From Verrucomicrobiales bacterium (GTDB lineage: Bacteria > Verrucomicrobiota > Verrucomicrobiia > Verrucomicrobiales > DEV007): DNA of 64,000 bases. The DNA lies in contig JARGOD010000014.1 in NCBI GenBank assembly GCA_029210205.1, positions 1 to 64,000 on the forward strand. Direction: 5' to 3'. Each line of letters begins with the position of its first letter. The first letter of the stretch is position 1. Under the pieces are notes generated by a model that saw only the letters and a program-made list of their open reading frames with translations, was not told where the DNA came from and did not search any database. Shown here piece after piece: positions 36,249 to 46,005 of the stretch. The position numbers and the translations under genes are program-made.

Positions 36249-36473
36249 ATGAAGTGTTTTGTTTTTGCTCTTTTTCCCGCTCTCTTTCTGGCCTCATGTA
36301 TAACTCCGGACTCTGCCGAGTTGGAAAATACGATCGAAGTTCAGGATGAAAAAATGTGGGAACGTGCCGAAAAATCACGTGTCCGGAAAGAGACTTGGGA
36401 CCGGAAATGGGAGTCATACTCAGATCGTCAAGATGCCAAGTATGACGCCTGGATAGACAGTGCTTTTGACTGA
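36249..36473 (+). CDS. Small charged lipoprotein
   Basis: The protein is 74 residues with lipobox LASC (Cys17), followed by a strongly charged helical part rich in Glu, Arg, Lys and Trp that could form a short coiled coil. It resembles no family I recognise. It is convergent with the MsrB gene. Confidence 0.6.
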   Translation: MKCFVFALFPALFLASCITPDSAELENTIEVQDEKMWERAEKSRVRKETWDRKWESYSDRQDAKYDAWIDSAFD

Positions 36474-36566
36474 TCGCGGACCTTCTTCCGAGCGGTGTCA
36501 GACTTAAGCGACGTCGGGATAGATGGTGGTGAAAAGTAGTCCCCAATGTGGAAGGAGCGGTTCCAC

Positions 36567-37133
36567 TCAATCTTTTTCCTGCTCCTCCTTCGTGTCTTCT
36601 GCGGCGACGAATTTAAGAACCGTTCCGTTGATGCAGTAGCGCTTATCGGTCGGAGTTTCAAATCCCTCTCCTTCAAAGACATGACCGAGGTGACCTTCGC
36701 AAATCTTGCAGGTCACTTCAGTGCGGGCGTAGCCGAGGTGATAGTCGGTTGTGTATTTCACGTTTTTGGCTTTGGCGGGGTCGTAGAATGAGGGCCAGCC
36801 GCAGTTTGAATCAAATTTCTCAGTCGAGGTGAAAAGCTCGGCGTTGCACCCGGCGCAATAGTAGGTCCCGGCTCCCTGCTTTTTGAACTCTTTGTAGACA
36901 TCACCATTGGCCCGTTCGGTGCCGTCTTCGCGGAGGATGCGATATTGCTCCGGAGTCAGCTCTTTTTTCCACTCTTCATCGGTCTTTTTCACGGGGGCGG
37001 TTGGCTGCTCGGGTGCTTTCTCCATGACTTCGATGATGGTTTCTTTCTTCGCTTTGGATTCGTCAGCGCAGGCGAAAAAGGTGCTGGCAGCGATGAAGCA
37101 GCCAAGGACACCGGAAAAAATGATGGTCTTCAT
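36567..37133 (-). CDS. msrB: Peptide-methionine (R)-S-oxide reductase MsrB, exported lipoprotein
   Basis: The product is 188 residues from the ATG at 37133; an upstream in-frame start at 37187 does not fit the signal peptide. It has a lipobox near TFFAC (Cys22) and a linker. The MsrB domain (about 52-178) has both zinc pairs (CAGC and CKIC), GHLGHVF and the catalytic Cys in RYCING; the usual Ser/Ala residues after it are changed to Gly-Thr. It repairs oxidised methionines, here likely in the periplasm. Confidence 0.9.
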   Translation of the reverse strand: MKTIIFSGVLGCFIAASTFFACADESKAKKETIIEVMEKAPEQPTAPVKKTDEEWKKELTPEQYRILREDGTERANGDVYKEFKKQGAGTYYCAGCNAELFTSTEKFDSNCGWPSFYDPAKAKNVKYTTDYHLGYARTEVTCKICEGHLGHVFEGEGFETPTDKRYCINGTVLKFVAAEDTKEEQEKD

Positions 37134-37250
37134 GGAATAAGGATAGCGGATGGCCGGTGTCGGGTCAAAGGCGCGATCATCACGCAAACATCACCGCGAT
37201 CGCTGTCTTGACGTGTGCGCATCGATGTAGTGCGCTGTTACCCTATGCAT

Positions 37251-40200
37251 ATGAAAGCCTCCCTGACTCGACTACTTCACATATTCATCGTGGCTTGTCT
37301 CGCAGGATTGGCAGCGGCGGAAGAGCCAAAACGTTGGCAGACTTACGATGGCTACAACACGGAAGGCTATGGGCGGCATATTGTTTTCATCTCCGGCGAT
37401 GAGGAATATCGCTCTGAGGAAGCGCTTCCAATGCTGGCCAAGCTCATGGCGGTGCGACATGGGTTCAAAGCGACGGTTCTATTTGCTCAGGATCCGGAGG
37501 CACCGGGCATCATCAATCCTAAGGTGCAAACTAATATTCCCGGCCTCGAAGAGCTTCGCACTGCTGACCTGATGGTCATTGCGACGAGGTTCCGGGCGCT
37601 ACCGGATGAACAGATGAAGGAAATTGATGATTACCTCAAGAGCGGGCGTCCCGTCGTCGGACTTCGCACTGCGAATCACGGATTCAAATTCCCGGAGGAC
37701 TCGAAGTGGCATCACTACAGCTGGAGATACAACGGGGAGAAAACCGGCTGGGCTGAGGGTTTTGGAGGAGGCGTTCTCGGGAGTTGGTTTTTCAGCCACC
37801 ATGGATGGCACGGAAAAGAGAGCACTCGTGGGATCATCGAGAAGGGTGCGGAGAAGCATCCCATTCTCCGAGGTATCGAGAAAGGTACGGTCTGGGGGCC
37901 GACGGATGTCTACGGAGTGAAAGAGCCGATTCCCGGTGAGGACGTCGAGATCCTGCTGCGCGGTCAGGTCCTCGAAGGGATGGACTACGATGATCAACCG
38001 ATCGGCAAAGGCCCCTACGAGAAAGCCCCCGACTACATCACCGAGGGGGCGAATGACAAGAATGACCCGATGCAGGCGCTCGCGTGGACGAAGTCCTACC
38101 GGATTCCCGGCGGACGGGAGGGGAGAGCATTCTGTACCACGCTGGGTGCGTCGGAGGACCTCGTCGCGGAGGGTTCCCGGCGACTCGTGGTAAATGCGAT
38201 GCTGTGGTGCCTCGGCATGGAGATTCCGGAGAAAACCGACGTCGATCCGGTCGACAGGTATGAGCCGACGGGTTTTAAGAATCATCCGATGGAACACTGG
38301 AAAGGCCTGGGCATGAAGGTTTCGGATTTCGATCTGGAAGCGCCGCTCTATGAGCCTGGCGGGGCGCCTCATGGCGAGCCGTCGACTCCATACCACGATG
38401 TCACCGGCGGGCGCGAGGGGCGGGGCTACGAGTTCGCCGGTCATCCCGTAAATCGCCATCGGCTCTACGACTTTCACCGACGCCAGGCGGCCCACCTGCT
38501 TCAACTCAAGCAGGACGGGGAAGTGATTCCGGAGATCCTGCCGAACATGCCCGATCTCGATGGTGGCCCGTTCGGGCATTGGGGGAAATTTCACAAGAAC
38601 GGCTACAAGGACCGGCGTTGGAATCTCATGGATGTCGGGATCGCGATGGGAGGCGTGTTCCGGGCGGGCGGCTCCACGCTCGAACGGACCATCGCGGTTC
38701 GGCTGAGTGATGACCTCGCCTGCGCCTTCGACACCGCGACCCTGCGGGTGACGCATGTCTGGAAGGGCGGCTTCGTTCGGTTTCAGGAACATCGCTGGGG
38801 TATCGGAAACGGGATCGTGCCGGACGGGGAACTGCTGGATTATGAAGCGGAAGAGCCCGGAGAAGGTCGCTTCCTCGGCTATTCGCTGGCGGGGGACGAG
38901 GTGGTTTTCCGGTTTGAATCCGGAGGAAAGGAGATGACCCTCACGCCCTACCAAACCGATAATGGTGAGCTGGGGGTGAGGTTCGGTGAGGCGTCAAAGC
39001 CGGTCGAAGAGACCTTCGGTGATGCCCGCTATTCCCGTGACGCGATTACTCTGACCGGAAAAACCGGAGATCCGATTCCGGGAAGTCCTTTCGCGATCGA
39101 TCGGATTCCGGTTCCGCTTCACAACGAGTTCGGTTCCATGATGTTCATTGGCGGGCATGATTTCTTCTCGAACGGAGAGGCGGCGGTCTGCACGATGATG
39201 GGCGATGTCTGGCGGGTTTCCGGTCTCGACGAATCGCTGGAGGAAGTCACCTGGACCCGCATCGCCACCGGGTTGAGCCAGTCGCTTGGTCTTGCGATCC
39301 ACGATGACCGAATCTACGTGACCTGCCGGGATCGCATCGTTCGTCTCCACGACTACAACGACGATGGTGAAATCGATTACTACGAAAACTTCTGCGATGA
39401 CTTCGAGGTGTCGTCGGGAAGTCATGATTTCTCGACCGGTCTTCAGCGGGATGGAAACGGGTATTTCTATTTTATCTCCGGAAAACTAGGCGTCGTCCGG
39501 GTGTCGCCAGACGGCCAATCGGCGGAGGCGCTCGCGGATGGATTGCGCAACACGAACGGGATCGGAGTCACTCCGGACGCCTCGGTCGTGGTGACGAGTA
39601 CAAACCAGGGCGACTGGACCCCGGCTTCGGCAATTTTCGAAGTCAGGAAGGGAGACTTCTACGGGCGCGGTGCGAAGGAAGACGGCAAACCGATCGCCCC
39701 GGCGATGTGCTACATCCCCAGAGGTTACTGTAACTCCACGGGGGGACAGGTCTTTGTGGACTCAGAAAAATGGGGATCACTCGATGGGCAACTGCTTACC
39801 TTCTCCTTCGGGGCGGGGACCTGGCAGATGGTGATGCGCGACACTTCCGATCCTGACCAACGTACCCAGGGCACGCTTGTTCCGCTGCCGGGTGACTTCA
39901 AAAGCGGGGTGCATCGGGCAGCGTTCAATCCTGTCGATGGGCAGCTCTATGTGAGCGGAGCTGATGGGTGGGGGAACTATGCGATCACGGACGGGAGCTT
40001 TGCGCGGGTTCGCTACCTCGGGGATGAGGCCTCGACCCTCCCGCTCAGCTTGACGGTACACCGGAACGGTCTGAAAATCGAGTTGACCAACGCGATCGAT
40101 CCCGATTCCGCCGTGCCGGAGAACTTCGCCGCCCAGACCTGGAACTACGAATACTCCGATGGCTACGGCTCACTCGAGTATTCGCTGAAGCAGCCAGAAC

Positions 40201-40871
40201 TGCCTGGCCATGATCCGCTGAAGGTAAAGTCGGTCACACTTCTGCAGGATGGAAAAACGCTCTTCATCGAAGTTCCCGACCTGCAGCCGGCGATGCAGGT
40301 TCAGCTCTACGGGGAGCTCCTGAGGGCCGACGGAGAGTCATTCGTCCTTGATCTGTATCCGACCGTGCTCTGGATGCATGAAGACTGGACGGGAATGGAG
40401 GATTACACCGCGTCGGATCCTGACAAGCAGTCAGAGTTAGCGCTCCGGGTGAAGTGGCCGATCCCGTTCGAGACGAAGCAGCCGCAAGGCAAGCCGGGGA
40501 GAAAGATCCCGCTGGAGATGGTCTCCGGCTTGCAGTTTTCTCCGACCGAGTTCTCCGTGAAGGCCGGTGAGCAGGTGACCTTGGAAATTCGCAACCGCGA
40601 TTCGATTCCACACAACTGGCTTCTTGCGGAACAAGGCACTTACGAGAAAGTCGGGATGGCGTCGAGCATGATGCTCACGGACCCCGACGCGGCGGCGAAA
40701 CACTATGCGCCGGAGATGGACGAAGTCCTCCACTACTCGCCTATGCTGTATCACCACAAGCGATTCATTCTTCATTTCACCGCCCCGGAGGAACCGGGAC
40801 GCTATCCCTACCTATGCACTTTTCCGGGACACTGGGCAGTGATGAAAGGGGAGATGATAGTCGAGCCGTGA
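37251..40871 (+). CDS. Exported ThuA / DUF6797 / beta-propeller / cupredoxin fusion protein
   Basis: The product is 1206 residues from the ATG at 37251. A signal peptide ends near LAAA. The ThuA-like class-I glutamine amidotransferase fold (about 35-330) contains VGLRTANHGF. A DUF6797-type segment lies at about 400-540 (HRLYDFHRRQAAHL). A propeller region follows (about 600-950, ending near GADGWGNYAITDG), like the L-sorbosone dehydrogenase family. The C-terminal cupredoxin (1094-1206) has the complete type-1 copper ligand set: His1121 (PHNW), Cys1189 (YLCTFPGHW), His1194 and Met1198. No CxxCH heme site is present. A blue-copper electron carrier on a sugar-oxidising or cleaving propeller would pass electrons onward; this is an inference. 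Confidence 0.85.
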   Translation: MKASLTRLLHIFIVACLAGLAAAEEPKRWQTYDGYNTEGYGRHIVFISGDEEYRSEEALPMLAKLMAVRHGFKATVLFAQDPEAPGIINPKVQTNIPGLEELRTADLMVIATRFRALPDEQMKEIDDYLKSGRPVVGLRTANHGFKFPEDSKWHHYSWRYNGEKTGWAEGFGGGVLGSWFFSHHGWHGKESTRGIIEKGAEKHPILRGIEKGTVWGPTDVYGVKEPIPGEDVEILLRGQVLEGMDYDDQPIGKGPYEKAPDYITEGANDKNDPMQALAWTKSYRIPGGREGRAFCTTLGASEDLVAEGSRRLVVNAMLWCLGMEIPEKTDVDPVDRYEPTGFKNHPMEHWKGLGMKVSDFDLEAPLYEPGGAPHGEPSTPYHDVTGGREGRGYEFAGHPVNRHRLYDFHRRQAAHLLQLKQDGEVIPEILPNMPDLDGGPFGHWGKFHKNGYKDRRWNLMDVGIAMGGVFRAGGSTLERTIAVRLSDDLACAFDTATLRVTHVWKGGFVRFQEHRWGIGNGIVPDGELLDYEAEEPGEGRFLGYSLAGDEVVFRFESGGKEMTLTPYQTDNGELGVRFGEASKPVEETFGDARYSRDAITLTGKTGDPIPGSPFAIDRIPVPLHNEFGSMMFIGGHDFFSNGEAAVCTMMGDVWRVSGLDESLEEVTWTRIATGLSQSLGLAIHDDRIYVTCRDRIVRLHDYNDDGEIDYYENFCDDFEVSSGSHDFSTGLQRDGNGYFYFISGKLGVVRVSPDGQSAEALADGLRNTNGIGVTPDASVVVTSTNQGDWTPASAIFEVRKGDFYGRGAKEDGKPIAPAMCYIPRGYCNSTGGQVFVDSEKWGSLDGQLLTFSFGAGTWQMVMRDTSDPDQRTQGTLVPLPGDFKSGVHRAAFNPVDGQLYVSGADGWGNYAITDGSFARVRYLGDEASTLPLSLTVHRNGLKIELTNAIDPDSAVPENFAAQTWNYEYSDGYGSLEYSLKQPELPGHDPLKVKSVTLLQDGKTLFIEVPDLQPAMQVQLYGELLRADGESFVLDLYPTVLWMHEDWTGMEDYTASDPDKQSELALRVKWPIPFETKQPQGKPGRKIPLEMVSGLQFSPTEFSVKAGEQVTLEIRNRDSIPHNWLLAEQGTYEKVGMASSMMLTDPDAAAKHYAPEMDEVLHYSPMLYHHKRFILHFTAPEEPGRYPYLCTFPGHWAVMKGEMIVEP

Positions 40872-40919
40872 GTGGGCCGGAATTCGGGTCTCGAGGGGCA
40901 TCAAGGCTTGGCGATTTCG

Positions 40920-41972
40920 TCATCGCTTTGCGACCAACTCGGCGAGGTAAATAGCGGTGATGGGATTGCCGTCTTCGTCCTTCTCGTGACTTGAATACCA
41001 AGAGACGAGTCCGTTGCCGTTGTCGAGTTCGACGAAGCCGGGGTAGGAGTTGTCGCCTCCGCTGGGGAGGGTGGCGAACTGGATCAGTGTTTCGCCCTCA
41101 AGCCAGTAGAGCGCGGTACGCGCTCCCTCCGTTGTGTTGCGGCGTCCGCCGACGAGATAACGATCGCCCCACTTCGCGAGGAGGGGGCCGCCGATGTAGT
41201 CGGGAAAGTCGATGCGGCTCTTCTCCTGCCATGGGGGATCTGCCCGGACGAGCTGGGCCGGCTCCGAGCCGCTCCGACTCACCGCGATGAGAGCACCGTC
41301 GGGTTCGAAGAGAAAAGCAGTCTCGTCCCCTCGGTCGGGCTGGAAGAGGGAATGAAATTTCCAGACCAGCCCGTCGTCGCTCTCCAGCATCGCTGACTCG
41401 ACGATGCGGGGGCTGCCCGTTCCCCGATGCTGCTCCGAGTAGGCACGTTTTCTCCGTCCGCAGAGGTAGGCCTTGCCTTCGTGGGTAGCGGCGCGCCAAA
41501 TGTAGTGTCCGTAGGTGCCCTCGAGCTGGGTTGGCGCGCTCCAGTCGTTCCCGTCGTCCGAGTGAACGGCGTAGCCGAGGTGCTGGTTGAGGTTGTAATC
41601 CTCGCGGGGAAGCGTGTCGTCGCCGCTCCACCAGGTTCCGGTGTAGACGAAGAGCTTGTCGCGGAAGACGAGAAAATGGGGATCACGGACGTCGCGACGT
41701 TTCACCGAGAACCGGTGCACCTCGGTCCACTCCTTGGTGTCGGTGCTGCAGAGGATGCGGATCGAAGAGGTCGGGTGAACCATGTGACCGTCGGGACAGC
41801 TCCGGAAGGTGAGCCAGAACTTTCCCTTCCAACGGACCAGATCGGTGAATGCGTTGTGTTCTCCGTTGTGGTAGGCGCGGCGAATGTCGGTGACCTCGAC
41901 GTCGTCGGCGAGGAGCGGGGAGGCGAAGGCGAAGTAAAGGAGGGCAAACAGTGGGAAACGAAAAGACGGCAT
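40920..41972 (-). CDS. Exported sialidase-like (BNR) six-bladed propeller protein
   Basis: The product is 350 residues from the ATG at 41972; an in-frame start at 42002 is possible. It has a signal peptide (about 1-22, ending FASPLLA). Asp-box-like repeats SxDxxxW appear three times (STDTKEW, SDDGNDW, SDDGLVW), as in exo-sialidases. Its catalytic residues cannot be assigned with confidence. Its neighbours, a sulfatase-esterase on the same strand and a ThuA fusion on the other, point to breakdown of host or algal glycans. A non-catalytic glycan-binding role cannot be excluded. Confidence 0.75.
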   Translation of the reverse strand: MPSFRFPLFALLYFAFASPLLADDVEVTDIRRAYHNGEHNAFTDLVRWKGKFWLTFRSCPDGHMVHPTSSIRILCSTDTKEWTEVHRFSVKRRDVRDPHFLVFRDKLFVYTGTWWSGDDTLPREDYNLNQHLGYAVHSDDGNDWSAPTQLEGTYGHYIWRAATHEGKAYLCGRRKRAYSEQHRGTGSPRIVESAMLESDDGLVWKFHSLFQPDRGDETAFLFEPDGALIAVSRSGSEPAQLVRADPPWQEKSRIDFPDYIGGPLLAKWGDRYLVGGRRNTTEGARTALYWLEGETLIQFATLPSGGDNSYPGFVELDNGNGLVSWYSSHEKDEDGNPITAIYLAELVAKR

Positions 41973-42042
41973 TCTCTTTTTTATCAGGAGCTGCGTCCGC
42001 ATCGCAAGGACAGCATCGCGCCGGTTCGAGAGCGGTGGAGAC

Positions 42043-44436
42043 TCACCTCGCTCCCGCCAGGGCCCGTTCGATGAGAAAATCCACGAGCGGCTGGTGGGTG
42101 AAGAATCCTTCCCAGAAGCTGTGCTTTTGCCCCTCTGCCTTCACAAGGGTGATGAGGTCGCCGGCACCATTGTCCTCGTAAATCTGTTCCAGCGCGGCGG
42201 AGTTTTCCGCGAGCGGCACGACCTGGTCGTCGGTGCCATGAATGATGTGCACGGGGATCCCGGCTTTCGCGAGGACATCGGCGCGGCGGATCGGGTTGTA
42301 GCTATCGAGTTGGTCACCCAGCTCTGCGGGTGAAAGGTCATACATTGGCGCGGCCTTTTCGAGTCCGGGGTAGGTCGTGAAATCATAGACCGGATAGATG
42401 CCGCCGAGGCCGGCGACGCGTTCGGGATGTTCGATTGCCCAACTGCTCGACCAGAGACCACCGCGGCTGCGGCCGAGCAGGGCAGGTTTTTCCGAGTAGC
42501 CGCGTTTTACCATTTCAGCATGGAGTGATTCAAAGTAAGGGAAGGCATGAGGGCTGCCGTAGGCTTCTCCAACGTCGATGCCGGCGACGGCGATCCCGGC
42601 TGCGACAAACTGGTCATGCATCCAGCGCTCGGCCCGGTCAGGGGTGTTCTTCAAGGTAGGCCCATAGAAAATCCAGGGCTTGGAGTCCCCTTCGGATTTT
42701 GTGGATGGATGCATGATGAAGGCGTGGCGTCCCTGGAGAAGAAAGGTTTCTCCGCTTGGAAGGACTTGAGTGCGCTTTGCTCGACCCATCTCCTGTGCCG
42801 CGTTCATGCGGCTGGGCTGTGCGGGATCGACGTCTTTCAGCTTCGAAGGATCGAGATCAGCGGAGGCGGTTTCCTTGAAGTCGGCCATGAGGCGCTCCCA
42901 CTCGGTGATCAGTTCCGTCAGTTTGGCGCGATGAACGATCGCGAGATCGGTGGTTTCAGCACGGTCGTCGGCGAGGTGGTAAAGCTCCCACGGCTCCTGA
43001 ATCGGGGCGACAGCTTTCCAGTCGCCCATGCGGATCGCCTTGTGCCCGTCGTGGAACCACCAGATCGCCTCGTGAGAAACGGTATCGTCTTCGGTGAAGA
43101 GCGGGGCCAGACTCTTGCCCGGTGATTCGGGAGCGTCTTGATGAGGCTCAGCGCCGGCCAGTTCCAGCAGGGTCGGCACGACATCGATGACGTGTCCGGG
43201 GTTGTGACGAATTTCCCCTCGGGCAGCGATTCCCTGCGGCCATGACATCACCAGCGGCGTGGTCGTTCCTCCCTCGTGCGTCCAGGTCTTGTGACGGCGG
43301 AAGGGAGTGTTTGAAACGGTTGACCAGCCGGGTCCGAGGCAAAGGTAGGTATCCGCCGCGCCCATTGGAAGGGACGGGTCATGACCATCGTCACGGACCA
43401 TGATCTCGGCGCTGGCTCCGTTGTCAGAAAGGAACATGACGATGGTGTTTTCCCATTCGTCCATGGCTTTGATCTGGTCGAAGACTCTGCCGATCTCGAG
43501 ATCCATGCGATGTATCATCGCGGCATGGATCGCCATTTTGGTGGATTGAAATTCTTTTTGCGTATCGGTCAGACGCCCCCAGGGGACAGGCTGGTTGATT
43601 TCGCCCTCGCCAAGAATTTCGTAGGCATCGGGGAAATAGTAGGGAGCTCCTACCTCGCGCTCGACGCGTGAAGGGTTGGTGACTGGGTTGGGTTCAAAGA
43701 GTCCCATTTGCTGCATTTTTTGCCACCGTTGACGTCGGATCGCATCCCATCCAACATCGTAGGCGTCTTCATAAATCGCGATGTCCTCGGGGAGGGCGTG
43801 GAGCGGAAAATGCGGCGCGGCGAAGGCGAGATAATGGAAGAATGGAGCTTTGTTGTGGTTCTCGGCGTGATCCTGAAGCACTTCGATGACATGGTTAGCG
43901 AGGGCGGTGGTGGCGTAATAGCCGGTGCCTTTTTCAACCGGCGGAAGTTTCACATCGTCTTTCCAGTGAACAGTCGGGTTGAAGAAACGGCCCTGGTCTT
44001 TGAGATAGTAAGAGTGATGAAATCCGTTTTCGAGCGGCATGCCGTCGATGTGCCATTTTCCGGTGTGATAGGAACGATAGCCGACGGGCTCAAGGAGTTG
44101 TGGAAGCAGAACCGCCCAGTCCGGCCGAATACCCCGATTGCCGCCGCCGGATGGAACCCCCGGAACACTGTCGCGCCGTATCTGCTGGGCGTAGAAACCA
44201 GTCAACAGCGCCCCCCGTGTTGGCCAGCAGCGAGCCGTGTTATAAAACTGGGTGAACTTCAACCCGCCTTCGGCAATAGAATCTAGATTGGGCGTCTGAA
44301 TCTCCCCGCCATAGCAGCCAAGATCCGAAAATCCGAGATCATCGGCAAGGATTAGCAGAACATTTGGCTTTTCTGATGCCTGTCCTGAAGAGATGAAGAA
44401 AAAAACGAGAGTAAAGCAGGCGGTAAAGATCTTCAT
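42043..44436 (-). CDS. Exported arylsulfatase fused to a C-terminal alpha/beta-hydrolase esterase
   Basis: The product is 797 residues from the ATG at 44436; an in-frame start at 44466 is less likely. It has a signal peptide (about 1-20). The sulfatase domain (about 24-530) has metal ligands ADDLGFSD and the CWPTR motif (C70) for formylglycine formation, so it needs an FGE or anSME maturase. The C-terminal part (about 550-797) reads as an alpha/beta-hydrolase with GRSRGGLWS (nucleophile Ser), HGTDDQVVP (Asp) and GQKHSFWE (His). One enzyme could remove both sulfate and ester groups from a polysaccharide. The gene lies 70 bases upstream of the sialidase-like gene and shares its strand. Confidence 0.88.
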   Translation of the reverse strand: MKIFTACFTLVFFFISSGQASEKPNVLLILADDLGFSDLGCYGGEIQTPNLDSIAEGGLKFTQFYNTARCWPTRGALLTGFYAQQIRRDSVPGVPSGGGNRGIRPDWAVLLPQLLEPVGYRSYHTGKWHIDGMPLENGFHHSYYLKDQGRFFNPTVHWKDDVKLPPVEKGTGYYATTALANHVIEVLQDHAENHNKAPFFHYLAFAAPHFPLHALPEDIAIYEDAYDVGWDAIRRQRWQKMQQMGLFEPNPVTNPSRVEREVGAPYYFPDAYEILGEGEINQPVPWGRLTDTQKEFQSTKMAIHAAMIHRMDLEIGRVFDQIKAMDEWENTIVMFLSDNGASAEIMVRDDGHDPSLPMGAADTYLCLGPGWSTVSNTPFRRHKTWTHEGGTTTPLVMSWPQGIAARGEIRHNPGHVIDVVPTLLELAGAEPHQDAPESPGKSLAPLFTEDDTVSHEAIWWFHDGHKAIRMGDWKAVAPIQEPWELYHLADDRAETTDLAIVHRAKLTELITEWERLMADFKETASADLDPSKLKDVDPAQPSRMNAAQEMGRAKRTQVLPSGETFLLQGRHAFIMHPSTKSEGDSKPWIFYGPTLKNTPDRAERWMHDQFVAAGIAVAGIDVGEAYGSPHAFPYFESLHAEMVKRGYSEKPALLGRSRGGLWSSSWAIEHPERVAGLGGIYPVYDFTTYPGLEKAAPMYDLSPAELGDQLDSYNPIRRADVLAKAGIPVHIIHGTDDQVVPLAENSAALEQIYEDNGAGDLITLVKAEGQKHSFWEGFFTHQPLVDFLIERALAGAR

Positions 44437-44556
44437 GCGGAAAACAGGGTTGAGTCGATGACTCAATAGGGTTTGATCGGTATCCTAGGAGGCTCTTCGA
44501 TTTGAGGAAACAGATAATCGCTACGTCATTCCCTACCTGAACCGACCAGAGGGGCA

Positions 44557-44588
44557 CAAAAAAAGCGAAACTCCGTGAGGAGTTCCGC
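44557..44588 (-). terminator. Terminator of the RRM gene
   Basis: A 10-bp stem with one mismatch (44565-44574 with 44579-44588), with a GTGA loop, is followed by eight T on the - strand (44557-44564). It is 33 bases after the stop of the RRM gene. Confidence 0.85.
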
Positions 44589-44621
44589 TCAATTCGATTG
44601 AACGCGTCTAGCGCGATCAGA

Positions 44622-44906
44622 TTAGTAACGGCCACGGCCGCCACCACCACCACCACCGCGATCTTCGCGAGGGCGTGCTTCATTCACCTTGATGGTGCGT
44701 CCGCCAAGATCCTGGCCATCGAGCGCGTCGATAGCTGAATTCATGGCTTCTTTAGAATCCATTGTCACGAATGCAAATCCGCGAGGACGTCCAGTTTCAC
44801 GATCCTGGGGAACGTGAACATCAGTGACGGTTCCGTACTGGCCGAACGAATCTTCCAGGTCTTCTTTAGTAGTGTCGAAGGACAAATTGCCCACATACAT
44901 TTTCAT
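44622..44906 (-). CDS. Glycine-rich RNA-recognition-motif protein
   Basis: The protein is 94 residues. A single RRM has RNP2 (MYVGNLS) and RNP1 (RGFAFVTM), and a Gly/Arg-rich tail with the pattern RGGGGGGGR. Such small RRM proteins are known as cold-inducible Rbp proteins in cyanobacteria and occur in Verrucomicrobiota. It is expected to bind RNA as a chaperone. A strong terminator follows. Confidence 0.92.
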   Translation of the reverse strand: MKMYVGNLSFDTTKEDLEDSFGQYGTVTDVHVPQDRETGRPRGFAFVTMDSKEAMNSAIDALDGQDLGGRTIKVNEARPREDRGGGGGGGRGRY

Positions 44907-45107
44907 AATAATCGGGTGGCTCGAGCGCGTGGCATTGTCTCCATAGACTGTCCCCGATCAGCGGGTTGCAGATCACCTATTAAGTGATGTTTTACTTGGC
45001 AATACTCCAGATCTTGATTTAGCCAAGTCTTGAACCGCGGAACCAGTAACCCAGTTTTCACCTTCTGTCTCGAATTATCCGAGATTCTCCGGCCGGTTTA
45101 AATTCAG

Positions 45108-45836
45108 CTATTTTCGGCGAACTCGGAAGGTTGTCTGGTTTCCCTGCTGAAATTTCTCCATTTCGAAGGAATCAATCGCTTTGAAGAGGTCGCTGAGCTT
45201 ACTGAATCCGTAGGTTCGGTGGTCGAATGGGCCCTGATTCGAAATATGCCCCCCAACGGGGCCCAGTGAGGCCCATCCTTCATCGTCGGCGGCTGCATCG
45301 ACGGCGCTGCGTAGCGTATTCATGAGTTTGGTATTTCCCTTGAGCTGATTACCGGAAGAGCGGCGCTCTTTCTTCTGTTCAGCACTTTCAGCTTCGTCGT
45401 CGAGGTAGAGGAATCGGGTGCAGGCATTGATAAACGGAGCAGGGGTGTTCTGGCCGCCAAATCCGATCACCTGCTTGCCATCAGCCCGGATCCGCGTGCA
45501 AAGCGGGGTAAAATCGCAATCCGACGAAATCAGGGCAAAGGTTTGTACGTCTTTCGTGTAAAGCATATCCATCGCGTCGATGAGAAGTCTCATGTCAGTA
45601 CCATTTTTCCCTTTCACCATGTCGAAGAGCTGAACTGGTTCGATTGCATATTCGTGAAGCACTTTGGTCCAACCTGAAAGCCCGCGCTTGGCCCAGTTCC
45701 CATAGGCGCGGCGGATATTTACGACGCCGTGGCTTGCCAGTTCCGTGATGATGAATTCGATTTTCGCAGCGGGCGCGTTGTCGGCGTCGATTAGGAGAGC
45801 GATGCTGTCGTCGGACGACTCTTTCGTAGAAGGCAT
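45108..45836 (-). CDS. NYN-domain ribonuclease-like protein with C-terminal OST-HTH (LOTUS) domain
   Basis: The protein is 242 residues. The NYN domain (about 8-150) has an acidic PIN-like active site: LLIDADN (Asp18/20 region), KNGTDMRLLIDAMDM and ISSDCDFTPL. The C-terminal OST-HTH (LOTUS-like, about 165-240) ends with a wing of basic residues. NYN proteins with a LOTUS domain (LabA-like) are predicted RNases. It is upstream of the RRM gene on the same strand, about 200 bases away, so an RNA-related pair is conceivable. Confidence 0.88.
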   Translation of the reverse strand: MPSTKESSDDSIALLIDADNAPAAKIEFIITELASHGVVNIRRAYGNWAKRGLSGWTKVLHEYAIEPVQLFDMVKGKNGTDMRLLIDAMDMLYTKDVQTFALISSDCDFTPLCTRIRADGKQVIGFGGQNTPAPFINACTRFLYLDDEAESAEQKKERRSSGNQLKGNTKLMNTLRSAVDAAADDEGWASLGPVGGHISNQGPFDHRTYGFSKLSDLFKAIDSFEMEKFQQGNQTTFRVRRK

Positions 45837-46005
45837 GAGCGGAACCTAACAGGGTTGGATACGAGGGTAAACCCTCTTGCCTCAACTCCTTTCAATTCCC
45901 CGGCCTCCAGCCGCGAGAAGGACAGGAGCCTGGTCAGATCATCTATATTCGGATCTTGTTGGGAGCAAGGTAGCTGATAGAATCAGGATAATTCATCCCG
46001 ATGCC

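Noticed and set aside
37599-38954. 451-codon reading frame on the - strand, antisense to the ThuA fusion gene
   Set aside because: It lies entirely within a GC-rich gene with clear domains, shows no recognisable motif and mirrors its codon pattern; it is a shadow frame.
37251-44436. Horizontal transfer of the higher-GC glycan-degradation block
   Set aside because: The block looks richer in GC than the first 36 kb by eye, but no mobility genes or direct repeats flank it and composition was not computed.
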